Source of the DNA: Halobacteriovorax sp. HLS
GTDB lineage: Bacteria; Bdellovibrionota; Bacteriovoracia; Bacteriovoracales; Bacteriovoracaceae
Length of the DNA: 64,000 nt
Assembly: GCF_004006665.1 (NCBI RefSeq)
Contig: NZ_QOCL01000009.1
Span: 1 to 64,000 of the forward strand
Direction of reading: 5' to 3'
The translations under genes and the position numbers were made by a program. The notes beneath the pieces are model-generated. The model saw nothing but the letters and a program-made list of their open reading frames with translations, was not told the origin of the DNA and did not search any database. This document shows, piece by piece, positions 45,515-54,324 of this stretch. The number at the start of each line of letters is the position of its first letter. Position 1 is the first letter of the stretch.

Positions 45515-48500
45515 TGGCGACTATTAAACAACCAAAAGATCAAGAGACTAGAGATAAGATAACTGGAAACAACACAATTGATGACTTGAAATGTGCACAA
45601 TTTGTAAAGGCTGGTGCAGGAGCAGGAAAAACGAGCTCAATTAAAGACCGTGTATTAAATCTTGTTTCCAAAGCCGAATTATCGCCTGAGAGAATGGTCA
45701 TCATTACATATACAACAAAGGCAGCGAATGAATTGATGACTCGAATTCGGGAAATAATGGAGAGTAATTTACAGCTTCCAAATGTTGAAGATGCACTAGC
45801 GAAGCTAACAGATTCTAAAATATCAACTTTTCATGCTTTCTGTTACGATCTACTCAAAGAGTATCCTATAGAATTTTGTATAGATCCAGAGCTTGAGTTA
45901 GCAGATGAAAAGACAACTGAAATTATGCTTGAGAACTGCTTTGACCTTATGTTGCAAGATAGTAATAACCAAGAGAGTGAATCAAGAAAGTTATTTGCTT
46001 CACAAATGGATACTTTTTTAAATCTTTATGATTCAAATACTCCAGATAGTCTTAAGCAAGCATTTCTTTCCCTTTATCAGAATAGAGATTTAAGCCCAAT
46101 CAAGATAGATAATAGCTCTTTAAAAGATATAGATACTCTAGAGAAAGGTATCACACAAAGTATTGGAGAGTATTATAATTTAGTAAAAGATCTATATGCG
46201 AATATAAAATCAGGTAAAGAGACTGATAAAATGTATGTTTACATGCAAGAGTCTCTTATTAATATTATAAACTCAAAAACTGAAGAGCAATTTGTAGAGT
46301 ATATCTGTGATAACAGGATTGGGTTGATTAAGGGGGTCGGTGCACAAGGTGCTTATAAAGATCCTCAAATCCTAAAAGACTTAAAGGCATGTGCAAAACT
46401 AGTTAAAGCTGATAGTGCTTATATAGAGAGTGTCATTAAGATTCAATATTACAATGATGCACTTGAAGTGTATCCGTACTTTGAGAGTGTTGTAGAGGAT
46501 TATAAAGCGCTTTATGGCTTCATAGACTTCTTTGACTGTTTATACCTCGTAAAAAAGAAACTAGACTCAGATGATCATTTGAGAAAGTTGATTCAAGAAC
46601 GTTTTGATATCGTGATTATTGATGAGTTTCAAGATAGTGATCCAATGCAAGCGGATATTGCTTTTCATTTAGCTGGTAAAAATACAGATAAATTATTCTT
46701 TGTAGGAGATCCCAAACAGAGTATTTATGGTTTTAGCCGTGCTGATATTTCTGTATATCTCGAAGTCATGGATAGAATATCGGATATGGGAAATGGTGAA
46801 GTACTTGAGCTAACATCTAATTTTAGAAGTTCTGGTGGACTTTTAGACTTCATAAATGCAAATTTTGAAAAGATTCTTATAAGATCTGAAGAACGCAAGG
46901 ATGTGAGTGTTGACTATACTCCAATGGAAAAATGTGAAAAGAAAAAAGACCTACCATTTACAACAGAGCATTGGAAGTTAAATTATCTTCTTGATGAGGA
47001 GGCTGAACTACCTTTTAGGGAACGTCCCAACAAGGGAGTTCTTCGTCCAAGAGAAGCATATATGGTTGCAAGTCAAGTTAAGGTGATGATGGATGAGCAA
47101 GGTTTGACTCCTGGAGATTTTCTAATCTTATTTAGAAGTGGAACATCAATGGAAGCCTATGAAAAAGCACTTAAGGAATTAAATATTCCAGTTTTAAATA
47201 CAAAGAGTAAGAACTTCTTAAAAAGAAATGAAGTCATAGAACTATTAAACTTATTGGCCCTTAGTGCCTTTCCGAAGGGCCAAAATGGTAAATTCTACAG
47301 ATTCTGTGTTCTAGAGTCCGATTTACTCAATATAAGTGAGGAAAGTTTAAATATTGTACTAGAAAAGGATTGGAGTTTTGAAGACAAGTTTAGAGAGTTA
47401 TGTAATATAGCAGGATTTACTTCTCTTGCTATTGAGTCAGAAGATGATCTTTACTTACAGTTTATTGAGAACTTATGCAGTCTTGCTAAAACTGAACTTG
47501 TTGCGAATAACTATGATCTCAAGAGAACGTTTCATAATCTGTTTGAAAAGGCGGTTAATGATTCATATTTCTCTGCGGTAAAAGTTAGTGATGAAAGTGT
47601 TAATCTTCAAACCAAAAAAGCTAATGCAGTTACTCTTATGACTATTCACTCGTCAAAAGGCTTAGAATCTAAAGTTGTTATTATGTCAGCTTTTGAATCA
47701 AAGCCATTTGAAGATAGACAATATGTGGATAGGCACAAGGGAGAAATCCTTATTGATTCTCCTTTTTTAAGCTCTAAATTGGCAGATGGACTAGAGCTAA
47801 CACAATTGCAGGAATATTATAATAAAGAAGGAGTACGAAGAGAGGAAGAGGAAAAGAGAGTTCTTTATGTAGGCGTAACTCGTGCTGAAGAGCAATTTAT
47901 ATTGATATCAAAAGAAGATGGTGAAAATACTCAATTTATCTCTACATTATTAGATGTCGCTCCAGAGTTCAAAGAAACCATTGAACTTGATTTTAATAAG
48001 CATAGTAAAGAATATGAAACGAGAGAGATACATCACGAAATTGAATGTTCTAATAAGGCTCCTGTTTACAAAAAGGAAGTTCTTAAATCATTAATTAATA
48101 CTGAGAACTCTTCTAAGTCAGTATCTACTCTTATTGAGGATAGTGAACTCTTTATGGGAATTGAGGGAAGGAAAAATGGACAGGCCTTTGGTACTTTTAC
48201 TCATTTGGTAATGGAGTATCTTTGTAGCATAATTTATACCCAGAAAAATATTGAAATTGATACGAATCTTTTAATCAGCAAGTTGTATGATCAATTTGGT
48301 ATAAAACTTGAGAATGAATATATAGAAAACCTTAAAGCTGTTTCAAAAGACTTTTTAAAGTCGAGTCTCGCAACTGATATTATAAGTGCTGATGCGATCT
48401 ATACGGAATTGCCATTTTCATCAGAGGATAAATACCACGGTATAATTGATTTGATAGTTGAAAATGAAGAGAAAATTAGAGTTATTGATTTTAAATCTGA

Positions 48501-48633
48501 CTTATTAAAAACAAAGAAAGAAGAAATTAAAGCTCATTATAAGAAACAAGTTGATATGTATGTTAAGGCCCTAGAAAGTAAAGTTGATAAAAATGTTGTA
48601 GGTGAGTGCCTGTACCTGTTTGAGGAAGGATAA
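45514..48633 (+). CDS. AddA-like helicase-nuclease
   Basis: The 1039-residue protein has a UvrD/Rep motor: AGAGAGKT at 33-40, I-I-D-E-F-Q-D-S-D, G-D-P-K-Q-S-I-Y, V-T-L-M-T-I-H-S-S-K-G-L-E, and Y-V-G-V-T-R-A-E-E motif VI. It ends in a RecB-type nuclease with V-I-D992-F-K994-S-D. This is the composition of AddA (helicase plus nuclease), though about 190 residues shorter than the B. subtilis protein. Both active sites look intact. It overlaps the GIY-YIG gene by one base. Confidence 0.82.
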   Translation: MATIKQPKDQETRDKITGNNTIDDLKCAQFVKAGAGAGKTSSIKDRVLNLVSKAELSPERMVIITYTTKAANELMTRIREIMESNLQLPNVEDALAKLTDSKISTFHAFCYDLLKEYPIEFCIDPELELADEKTTEIMLENCFDLMLQDSNNQESESRKLFASQMDTFLNLYDSNTPDSLKQAFLSLYQNRDLSPIKIDNSSLKDIDTLEKGITQSIGEYYNLVKDLYANIKSGKETDKMYVYMQESLINIINSKTEEQFVEYICDNRIGLIKGVGAQGAYKDPQILKDLKACAKLVKADSAYIESVIKIQYYNDALEVYPYFESVVEDYKALYGFIDFFDCLYLVKKKLDSDDHLRKLIQERFDIVIIDEFQDSDPMQADIAFHLAGKNTDKLFFVGDPKQSIYGFSRADISVYLEVMDRISDMGNGEVLELTSNFRSSGGLLDFINANFEKILIRSEERKDVSVDYTPMEKCEKKKDLPFTTEHWKLNYLLDEEAELPFRERPNKGVLRPREAYMVASQVKVMMDEQGLTPGDFLILFRSGTSMEAYEKALKELNIPVLNTKSKNFLKRNEVIELLNLLALSAFPKGQNGKFYRFCVLESDLLNISEESLNIVLEKDWSFEDKFRELCNIAGFTSLAIESEDDLYLQFIENLCSLAKTELVANNYDLKRTFHNLFEKAVNDSYFSAVKVSDESVNLQTKKANAVTLMTIHSSKGLESKVVIMSAFESKPFEDRQYVDRHKGEILIDSPFLSSKLADGLELTQLQEYYNKEGVRREEEEKRVLYVGVTRAEEQFILISKEDGENTQFISTLLDVAPEFKETIELDFNKHSKEYETREIHHEIECSNKAPVYKKEVLKSLINTENSSKSVSTLIEDSELFMGIEGRKNGQAFGTFTHLVMEYLCSIIYTQKNIEIDTNLLISKLYDQFGIKLENEYIENLKAVSKDFLKSSLATDIISADAIYTELPFSSEDKYHGIIDLIVENEEKIRVIDFKSDLLKTKKEEIKAHYKKQVDMYVKALESKVDKNVVGECLYLFEEG

Positions 48634-49172
48634 TGAATATTGAAGATATAAAAAAGACTGTTTGTCTTGAACTCGACAATTTGAAAAATGATGTAATGAA
48701 GGTTAATGCTTCAATTTCTGAGTCCTATCGTTTTAAAATTACCAACCTTTCTAAGTTAGAAGGGCTGATTAAAGAAACAAAACTCAAGTTTCCTAAAAAT
48801 ATAACAGTCGTTTACATTTTCGGGTTTATAAAAATGAAGGACTCTGTTGATGTTTATAAAGTGTATAAAGAGGACAAATTAAAAAAGAAGTCTGGTTGTA
48901 GTACAAGTCTTGTGCCTAAAGAATATTTTAAAACAAAGTCTCTTTATGTTGGTTCGTCTCAAAACATTTCAGCACGGTTAAGAAATCATTTTGGATTAGG
49001 AAAAGGAAATAGTACTTATTCATTGCATTTAAGAAAAGTTTACAAAAAAGAATTGGAGTTGACGTTAGAAATAATATCTTTGGCCAATGCTTCTAACGAT
49101 TCTTCACAAATTATTGAAGATACAATATCTAAGCACTATAGGCCCTTGTTAGGAAAAAGGGGAGGGCTGTAG
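48633..49172 (+). CDS. GIY-YIG nuclease-domain protein in the AddAB-like operon
   Basis: The 179-residue protein carries V-V-Y-I-F-G-F, then L-Y-V-G-S-S-Q-N-I-S-A-R-L-R-N-H-F (the YVG element with the following Arg), and later I-I-E-D-T-I-S-K-H-Y-R-P, where the catalytic Glu and Asn/Pro region is expected. It starts within the AddA stop (ATAATG), so it is translated with AddAB. A GIY-YIG partner is not part of standard AddAB. Confidence 0.65.
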   Translation: MNIEDIKKTVCLELDNLKNDVMKVNASISESYRFKITNLSKLEGLIKETKLKFPKNITVVYIFGFIKMKDSVDVYKVYKEDKLKKKSGCSTSLVPKEYFKTKSLYVGSSQNISARLRNHFGLGKGNSTYSLHLRKVYKKELELTLEIISLANASNDSSQIIEDTISKHYRPLLGKRGGL

Positions 49173-49252
49173 TTACAGGAAGTGATTGTAAAAACAATTG
49201 GATTAATGACAAATATGTAGATTTAAAGATGTTACATGAGTTAAGGAGCAAA

Positions 49253-50161
49253 ATGAGTAATAAGAATTTAGAAAGATATAAATTATCCTTTTCAAAGGCA
49301 AAAATAACAGAATTTCAATTTAATGTTATGGAGGATCTTTGGTGGAAAAGAAAAAGGTGGAATGATAAAACAGTAAAGATTTACGATGAACATAAGAGTG
49401 AATATAGTTTTTCCTCAGATCTAAGACAAGATGTATGGGCATCAACAGAGGAGGGTGTTAATTTTTCATTTCACAATCTATGCATGGCTATCCCTCCAAA
49501 AGATAATGCTCAAATCTTCAATAAGCTACTAGGAGAAGAACTTTTCTCGACTTTATCTTTAACAAATTTATTATTTCCTTCAGATAGCAGCCTTAAGAGG
49601 ATTCTTGGTAATCCTGATTTCTCAATGTATGATGAGATAAATAATGTTTTTATTATTGGGGAACAGAAAGTATCACTAGGTTCGTCTGCTCACAAGTTTA
49701 GCTTTGAACAGTTTTTAAAATATCAAAATCTATCAATCTTTTTAAAGTCCATTGATCCTTGTATGAAATTGAGAATAATTTTGTTCCATCCTTCTGAAAA
49801 TATTGAGAATGATATATATACTTATGATAAGTGGGATTGGTCAACGAGAAAAACGGAGTTCGCTCATGTTAGTATAAGTGATGATTCATTTGTGAATAAA
49901 GGGAAAAAAGATGTCGTTGGGAATTACTCAACGATAGAGAATATTATCTCTCCATTGTTAGATAATGATATGTTTATGAATGAAAAAATAAATAATTTCA
50001 GTAAAGACGTACTTCAAAAAAGAAAATTTCCTTATTCTAAGATGAACACAGTTACTTGGAAAGATTATGTAGAAATATCTCTTAATTATATTAAAGAGAA
50101 AGAGCATTTAACTCATCTGCAAGATGAAATTAAAAACTTACTACCATTATTCATTAAATAA
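49253..50161 (+). CDS. Putative PD-(D/E)XK-type nuclease, unknown family
   Basis: I choose ATG 49253, eight codons inside the longest frame, because AAGGAG lies directly before it. The protein (302 residues) contains N-P-D-F-S-M-Y-D-E-I-N-N-V-F-I-I-G-E-Q-K-V, that is Pro-Asp, about 13 residues, then a beta strand ending in Glu-x-Lys. This is the signature of restriction-endonuclease folds. The rest is unassigned. It stands between the GIY-YIG and the truncated exonuclease genes, giving a run of nuclease-like proteins. The fold call rests on one motif. Confidence 0.5.
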   Translation: MSNKNLERYKLSFSKAKITEFQFNVMEDLWWKRKRWNDKTVKIYDEHKSEYSFSSDLRQDVWASTEEGVNFSFHNLCMAIPPKDNAQIFNKLLGEELFSTLSLTNLLFPSDSSLKRILGNPDFSMYDEINNVFIIGEQKVSLGSSAHKFSFEQFLKYQNLSIFLKSIDPCMKLRIILFHPSENIENDIYTYDKWDWSTRKTEFAHVSISDDSFVNKGKKDVVGNYSTIENIISPLLDNDMFMNEKINNFSKDVLQKRKFPYSKMNTVTWKDYVEISLNYIKEKEHLTHLQDEIKNLLPLFIK

Positions 50162-50188
50162 CTATTAAGTTGAACTAGGAGTTCTTCT

Positions 50189-50479
50189 ATGAATAACTTT
50201 TTTGTTGATAAAATATATAACGATGATCGAAGCATCACGATCTATGAATTCACTGAGTTATCTGCAAGCTTATTTGAAAAAGAAGTTGAAATGAATTCAG
50301 ATATGGGATTTTGTACTATATTAGACACTGAGACAACAGGCCTTGATCATCACAATAATGAGATTATCGAGATTGCTATAAGGAAGTGGATTTATCATAA
50401 AAGAGATCATTATTTAATAAAGCCTGCTGCACCCGAAAGAACCCCAAAATACCAAAAAATACAAAAACATATCAATTAA
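50189..50479 (+). pseudogene. DnaQ/DEDD exonuclease, N-terminal part truncated at repeat R1
   Basis: After about 44 residues the frame reads F-C-T-I-L-D-T-E-T-T-G-L-D and N-E-I-I-E-I-A-I-R-K-W, the Exo I motif of DEDD 3'-5' exonucleases. The Exo II and Exo III motifs are missing. From 50431 the frame enters R1 and ends with the low-complexity tail P-E-R-T-P-K-Y-Q-K-I-Q-K-H-I-N, like the truncated ORF at 17554. The catalytic core is incomplete, so it is not functional as a nuclease. Confidence 0.75.
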
Positions 50480-50480
50480 T
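50431..50480 (+). repeat. Repeat R1, right copy (50 bp)
   Basis: Direct copy of 17505-17554, starting ACCCGAAAGAACCCC and ending ACATATCAATTAAT. It truncates the exonuclease gene. Sixty-two bases later the R2 copy begins; in the left locus the same interval holds the transposase fragment and hipBA. Confidence 0.85.
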
Positions 50481-50542
50481 GGTGAAAAAAATTGAGAAGA
50501 CCTGTTGTGTCAATTAAAGAAGTAACAATTTAATTACTTACT

Positions 50543-50725
50543 TTGTTAAGTGAGGAAGAAGTGAAGAATGTTTCAATGGGTTATTAAGCTACGGTAATAA
50601 TTCTAAGAATGAACCCATATCTTAAGAGTAATTGAAGTGAATAGACTTAAAGAAGAAATTTATTTTTATTGCCTACACAATTTAGTAATTATAAAATAAA
50701 TCAGACCAAGCAATACAATTTGTAA
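50543..50725 (+). repeat. Repeat R2, right copy (183 bp) with hipA 3' relic
   Basis: Same length as 19668-19850 and six mismatches. It starts with the codons that end hipA in the left copy, so it is a relic of a second hipBA module whose body was deleted. After it, 48 bases separate R2 from GGGGAGTACTC (50774-50784); in the left copy that 11-mer abuts R2 directly. No gene is supported between 50480 and 50859. Confidence 0.88.
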
Positions 50726-50859
50726 GTTGTAAACGTTTTGGAAAGGGCCATAGATTTAGAGGCAATTTCAGACGGGGAGTACTCTGCATTCATACGAATA
50801 AATACTAAACTCTAAAGTTAATCAACATGATAAAGAGTTAACATAGAGGATAACTCAAT

Positions 50860-51132
50860 ATGAAATGCATCTGCCCAAATTGCAAAAGTAAGGTCTCGTT
50901 GAACAAGGTCTTCTTTTCAAATAAGTATAAGTGCAAAGACTGCTCAAAGAAAATCAGCATTTCAAGAATCTCACGTCTTAAGTGGATTGGACCTCTTCTA
51001 TGTTGTGTAATTATTAATGAATTAGGTCTTGCCCCAAATAGCTCCTGGAGTATTTTACTCTCAGCTATATGGCTTATTATTTATCCTTTTTTGATTGGAT
51101 TTGATCTTACTGTAGTTCGTTCTAGTAATTAG
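50860..51132 (+). CDS. Zinc-ribbon small membrane protein
   Basis: GAGGATAA precedes ATG 50860. The 90-residue protein has C-I-C-P-N-C and C-K-D-C pairs, a short zinc-ribbon fold at residues 3-28, followed by two hydrophobic segments (I-G-P-L-L-C-C-V-I-I and I-L-L-S-A-I-W-L-I-I-Y-P-F). Such proteins are common and mostly uncharacterised. It is the first gene right of the repeat-bounded island. Confidence 0.6.
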   Translation: MKCICPNCKSKVSLNKVFFSNKYKCKDCSKKISISRISRLKWIGPLLCCVIINELGLAPNSSWSILLSAIWLIIYPFLIGFDLTVVRSSN

Positions 51133-51509
51133 AAGTAACTATCATTGCTTCTGGTTCTTATTATGAAGGAAGTGTACTTGGAACCAAAGGGCCGTACTAT
51201 TCTTAAATTTTACTAAGTACGTAGTCTATCTAAGTTTCATTGTTATAACCAGTTGTGTTTAAGAATCAAGCTGTGGTTTTTTCATAAAGTCTCCTATTTT
51301 GTTGTTAAGACTATTAAGCAGTATATTCCTAAAATTCTTAATATCTTCTGGAGAGTAGGGCCCAACCTGTTTTAGACTAAATGTTGAGCTTTATGGCGAA
51401 AAAGTCAGAAACTTATGGTTATTGATTATTATCCATAGATAGTCGAAAAAAAAATACTTTAAGAGTCTTTGATCATAAAGAAAATCTATATAAGCTCCGA
51501 TAAATAAGG
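51133..51509. other. Intergenic stretch with a possible minus-strand gene stump
   Basis: On the minus strand 51259-51390 is open for 43 codons and reads like protein (Q-V-G-P-Y-S-P-E-D-I-K-N-F-R and L-N-N-K-I-G-D-F-M-K-K-P), ending in TAA at 51259. It has no start or ribosome site and could be the tail of a decayed gene. I see nothing else here besides the promoter region of the channel gene. Confidence 0.3.
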
Positions 51510-53111
51510 GTGAAAAAATCAGACAAAATACAGTCATTTCTAGAGAACAATGTCTATTATACAGCATTCTTATCTATTCTCGCTTTGGTTACAGGGCTTG
51601 AGAGTGTCTTTGATTTTTCTTTTGGTAAGAAATTTACTCATGAGTACTTTGATTACGGAGTCTTTGGAATTTTCGCATTTGATTTCTTGTTAAAAATTAT
51701 CGTTTACGCAAGAGAGAAATTTGAAAATTCCAAAATTGCCTTTGGTGGTCTCTTTAGCATTCCGTTTACCTTTGTTGATTTTATAGCGCTAGTACCTGAT
51801 GTAATTAGTCTTATTATAGGGACGCAACAAATTGATCTTAAGGCCTTGAGAGCATTACGTGCTTTAAAACTATTAAGGTTGACGCGAGTCTTTTCTAAGA
51901 ATAAGAGGATGTTTAACTATGTGCTGAATTTTTTTAGATACAAGCTCTATGGTCAAAGTTTGGTTTTTGGAGCAAACTTTGCGATTCTATTTATTTTTGG
52001 AAGTGTTTTTTCTTTTATTCATTATGAGTATTCAGTTTATTCCGACTTAATCCCTTCTGTAAGAGCTTCGATCAATTGGGGGCTAAATATTTTCATTGAT
52101 CCATATGGCTCTTCCTATAGTGAAAGTAATTCAATGCTACTGAAGGGAGTCTCTTTGGTTGGTTCGACATTTGGACTTTTTGTTTACGCTTCCATTATTG
52201 GTGTCTTTTCTAATTTATATAGTGGAATTTTTGAAATTATAGATAAAGGTGTTGGTATGACAACTATTAAAAAAGGTGATTTTGTAATTATTGGCTGGAA
52301 TCATTTAATCCCGAGTGTAGCCGAGCATATCGTTTCTGCAAACAAGCAAAGAGTTGTATTAGTTACAGCATCAGATAAGTCACAGGTAAGAAAACTTTTT
52401 GAAAATGTTCCAGGTGGAGCTGATATTTTTAACAATCCACTATTTGAATATGTAAACACTGACTACTCATCAAGAGATGAGTTAGAACGACTCAATATTT
52501 GGAATGCCGAAAAAATTGTCATTGTTTATGATGACAATATCTCTGGAGATCTTGGAGACAACTATAGTTCTGCTAACGCTAGAGATGCGAAGATTCTCTT
52601 TACTATGAAAACGATTAGGGGACTCGTTAGACAGCATAATTCGAAGTCTAGAATTGTCTGTGAAGTATTTTGTAAGTCGAATAAGCATCTCTTTGGAGAG
52701 TACTCTGATGTTGAGATCATTAGTAAAGAATCTCTCTTTTCCAATGTATTTAGCCAGTCTGTGGCCCAAGATGAAATTCTGAATGTTTATAAGAGATTGC
52801 TAAAAACAGAAGATAAGGAACTTTATATTGTTCCTTTTTCAGATACTTCGGGTTCGATAGGACACGATCCAAAGGACTATTATGATTATCAAGCTAGCTA
52901 CTCTAGACAGGGGATAGGTCTCGTCGGCTTATATTTTACGAGTATGAAAGGGGGAAAAGCCGGAGTAATCCTTTCTCCTTCTGAGGCTGAGCTAGAGGAA
53001 GCGGTAGCGAAGTACACCCTTGAACAATATGTCCCGAGCTTTATTTTATTAGCGGAAAGTCCTGAAGAATTAGAATTATTTAAAAAATCTTATAGAAAGA
53101 AGGCTGCTTAA
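51510..53111 (+). CDS. Voltage-sensor type ion channel with C-terminal RCK/TrkA-N-like region
   Basis: The gene starts at GTG 51510. Residues 1-240 hold several transmembrane helices, including an S4-like helix with Arg every third position (L-R-A-L-R-A-L-K-L-L-R-L-T-R). The pore loop region (N-I-F-I-D-P-Y-G-S-S-Y) lacks the usual T-V-G-Y-G-D filter. From about residue 250 a nucleotide-binding RCK-like domain starts with D-F-V-I-I-G-W-N, as in CASTOR/POLLUX-type channels. The 533-residue protein sits in the inner membrane. Ion selectivity cannot be assigned, and the odd filter is notable. It is coupled by TAATG to the next gene. Confidence 0.75.
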   Translation: MKKSDKIQSFLENNVYYTAFLSILALVTGLESVFDFSFGKKFTHEYFDYGVFGIFAFDFLLKIIVYAREKFENSKIAFGGLFSIPFTFVDFIALVPDVISLIIGTQQIDLKALRALRALKLLRLTRVFSKNKRMFNYVLNFFRYKLYGQSLVFGANFAILFIFGSVFSFIHYEYSVYSDLIPSVRASINWGLNIFIDPYGSSYSESNSMLLKGVSLVGSTFGLFVYASIIGVFSNLYSGIFEIIDKGVGMTTIKKGDFVIIGWNHLIPSVAEHIVSANKQRVVLVTASDKSQVRKLFENVPGGADIFNNPLFEYVNTDYSSRDELERLNIWNAEKIVIVYDDNISGDLGDNYSSANARDAKILFTMKTIRGLVRQHNSKSRIVCEVFCKSNKHLFGEYSDVEIISKESLFSNVFSQSVAQDEILNVYKRLLKTEDKELYIVPFSDTSGSIGHDPKDYYDYQASYSRQGIGLVGLYFTSMKGGKAGVILSPSEAELEEAVAKYTLEQYVPSFILLAESPEELELFKKSYRKKAA

Positions 53112-53401
53112 TGGCGAAGCTAAAATTTGACGGTACAAAATTAAAAGACGGCGGTCGTACAATTGCCAATGTTAGTGGTGATCGTATTCGAGAGGGAACA
53201 GGTTCGAGAACAGTGCTTAATATTAGTGGGGATAAAGTTCGAGAAGGTACGGGGTCTCGAACTCTTTTTAATGTCAGTGGTGATAAAATTCGTGAAGGTA
53301 CAGGTTCTCGTAAAATCGCAGATATGGATGATGTCGACAAAAGCATTGATGGACCTGGTAAGGTCGTCAAGGCCGCTCTTTGGTTTTATTTTGTAAGATA
53401 G
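53111..53401 (+). CDS. Short tandem-repeat protein coupled to the channel
   Basis: The 96-residue protein contains three 17-residue repeats of the form N-[VI]-S-G-D-[RK]-[IV]-R-E-G-T-G-S-R (residues about 19-69), a pattern expected to give short beta turns or a small solenoid. A linker and a short hydrophobic C-terminus (A-A-L-W-F-Y-F-V) follow. It starts inside the channel stop codon and is therefore made with it. I recognise no family; it may be an accessory or cytoplasmic partner of the channel. Confidence 0.65.
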   Translation: MAKLKFDGTKLKDGGRTIANVSGDRIREGTGSRTVLNISGDKVREGTGSRTLFNVSGDKIREGTGSRKIADMDDVDKSIDGPGKVVKAALWFYFVR

Positions 53402-53583
53402 CATATAGTTGGTTTAAATTATATTTTCGTGTTAGTTACAATTTGAGAAAAAATAGCCTCGAAAAGGTTCACCTTTAGAAAATATCTTTTGTAAAATATT
53501 CTATTTTTAATGCAGAGAAGACTATTATCTACTCTTTGTATTTTATTTACATCCTAAACCTCGCTAGTTAAAGTATAGACACT

Positions 53584-54084
53584 ATGAAAAATCTTAACCA
53601 AACCAAAGAATTCAAAATTTTCAAAGAACTAACAATAGGTGGACTGAATAAAGATGAGCTTCTACAGCGCTTATCTGCAGAAGGGATTCAGTTTAACGAT
53701 TACGCAAATACTTTATTTGAGCACCCTCATTTTACTCCTTCTGAAACGATTGAAGTTGTAAAACTTGTAATGACAACTCTTTCTGATCTAGGACTAAAAG
53801 AGACTTGTACTCCTGATGAGTTTTCAAATCGTATTTCTGAGTTAGGTCTTGAGTTTTGTCCTCTGTATCTTGCTGCTTTTTTAAGACTAGACTACCTAGA
53901 TCAAAATGAAAGAGCTTATTTGACGGTTGCCTCTGTAAAACCAGAGCTTGATGAGAATTATCCAAATGGATTCTATCTCAGAAATATTGAAGACACTCTC
54001 TGGCTAAGAGGTTATAGGGCCGATGGATTTGAGGGATGGCCTGAAGTTAATGAATTTATCTTTATCTCTTCAAGTAGACGATAA
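53584..54084 (+). CDS. Conserved-looking protein of unknown function (166 aa)
   Basis: This soluble, mostly helical protein (L-N-K-D-E-L-L-Q-R-L-S-A-E-G-I-Q-F, F-T-P-S-E-T-I-E-V-V-K-L) has a Trp/Tyr-rich end (L-W-L-R-G-Y-R-A-D-G-F-E-G-W-P). There is no signal peptide, no membrane segment and no motif I know. Coding appearance is good and it stands alone with 180 bp of spacer before it. Confidence 0.6.
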   Translation: MKNLNQTKEFKIFKELTIGGLNKDELLQRLSAEGIQFNDYANTLFEHPHFTPSETIEVVKLVMTTLSDLGLKETCTPDEFSNRISELGLEFCPLYLAAFLRLDYLDQNERAYLTVASVKPELDENYPNGFYLRNIEDTLWLRGYRADGFEGWPEVNEFIFISSSRR

Positions 54085-54126
54085 GCTTTCTAACTGTAGA
54101 AGGTATGATTTAATACTTTCACTAAT

Positions 54127-54267
54127 TTACTTATTCTTCAAAATATCCACTGCATACTCTTCTCCCCTCTTTCTTAAACTTTTTAAGATAGGAGATAGAG
54201 TTCTTCCTTTTTCAGTCAGACTATATTCGACTCTAGGTGGCACTTCTGGGTAAGCCTCGCGGTGAAC
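54127..54267 (-). pseudogene. HxlR-family regulator, C-terminal stump
   Basis: Minus-strand codons read V-H-R-E-A-Y-P-E-V-P-P-R-V-E-Y-S-L-T-E-K-G and L-R-K-R-G-E-E-Y before TAA at 54127. This is the wing and C-terminal helix of HxlR-type winged-helix regulators. The HTH part is absent and stops lie just upstream. HxlR genes are often divergent from SDR oxidoreductases, as would be the case here, so this was probably the reductase regulator. Confidence 0.75.
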
Positions 54268-54324
54268 TGCAAAACTTCCGAAATCTAGACTAGACTTAGA
54301 AGAAATTATAACAAGGCTTTAATT

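Noticed and set aside
53163-53401. CRISPR-like array in the 51-bp repeats
   Set aside because: The repeat units are contiguous, code for protein and have no unique spacers.
53141-53404. Overlapping ORFs on both strands across the 51-bp repeats
   Set aside because: They are frame shadows caused by the repeat periodicity; only the plus-strand frame starting at 53111 has coupling to the upstream gene.
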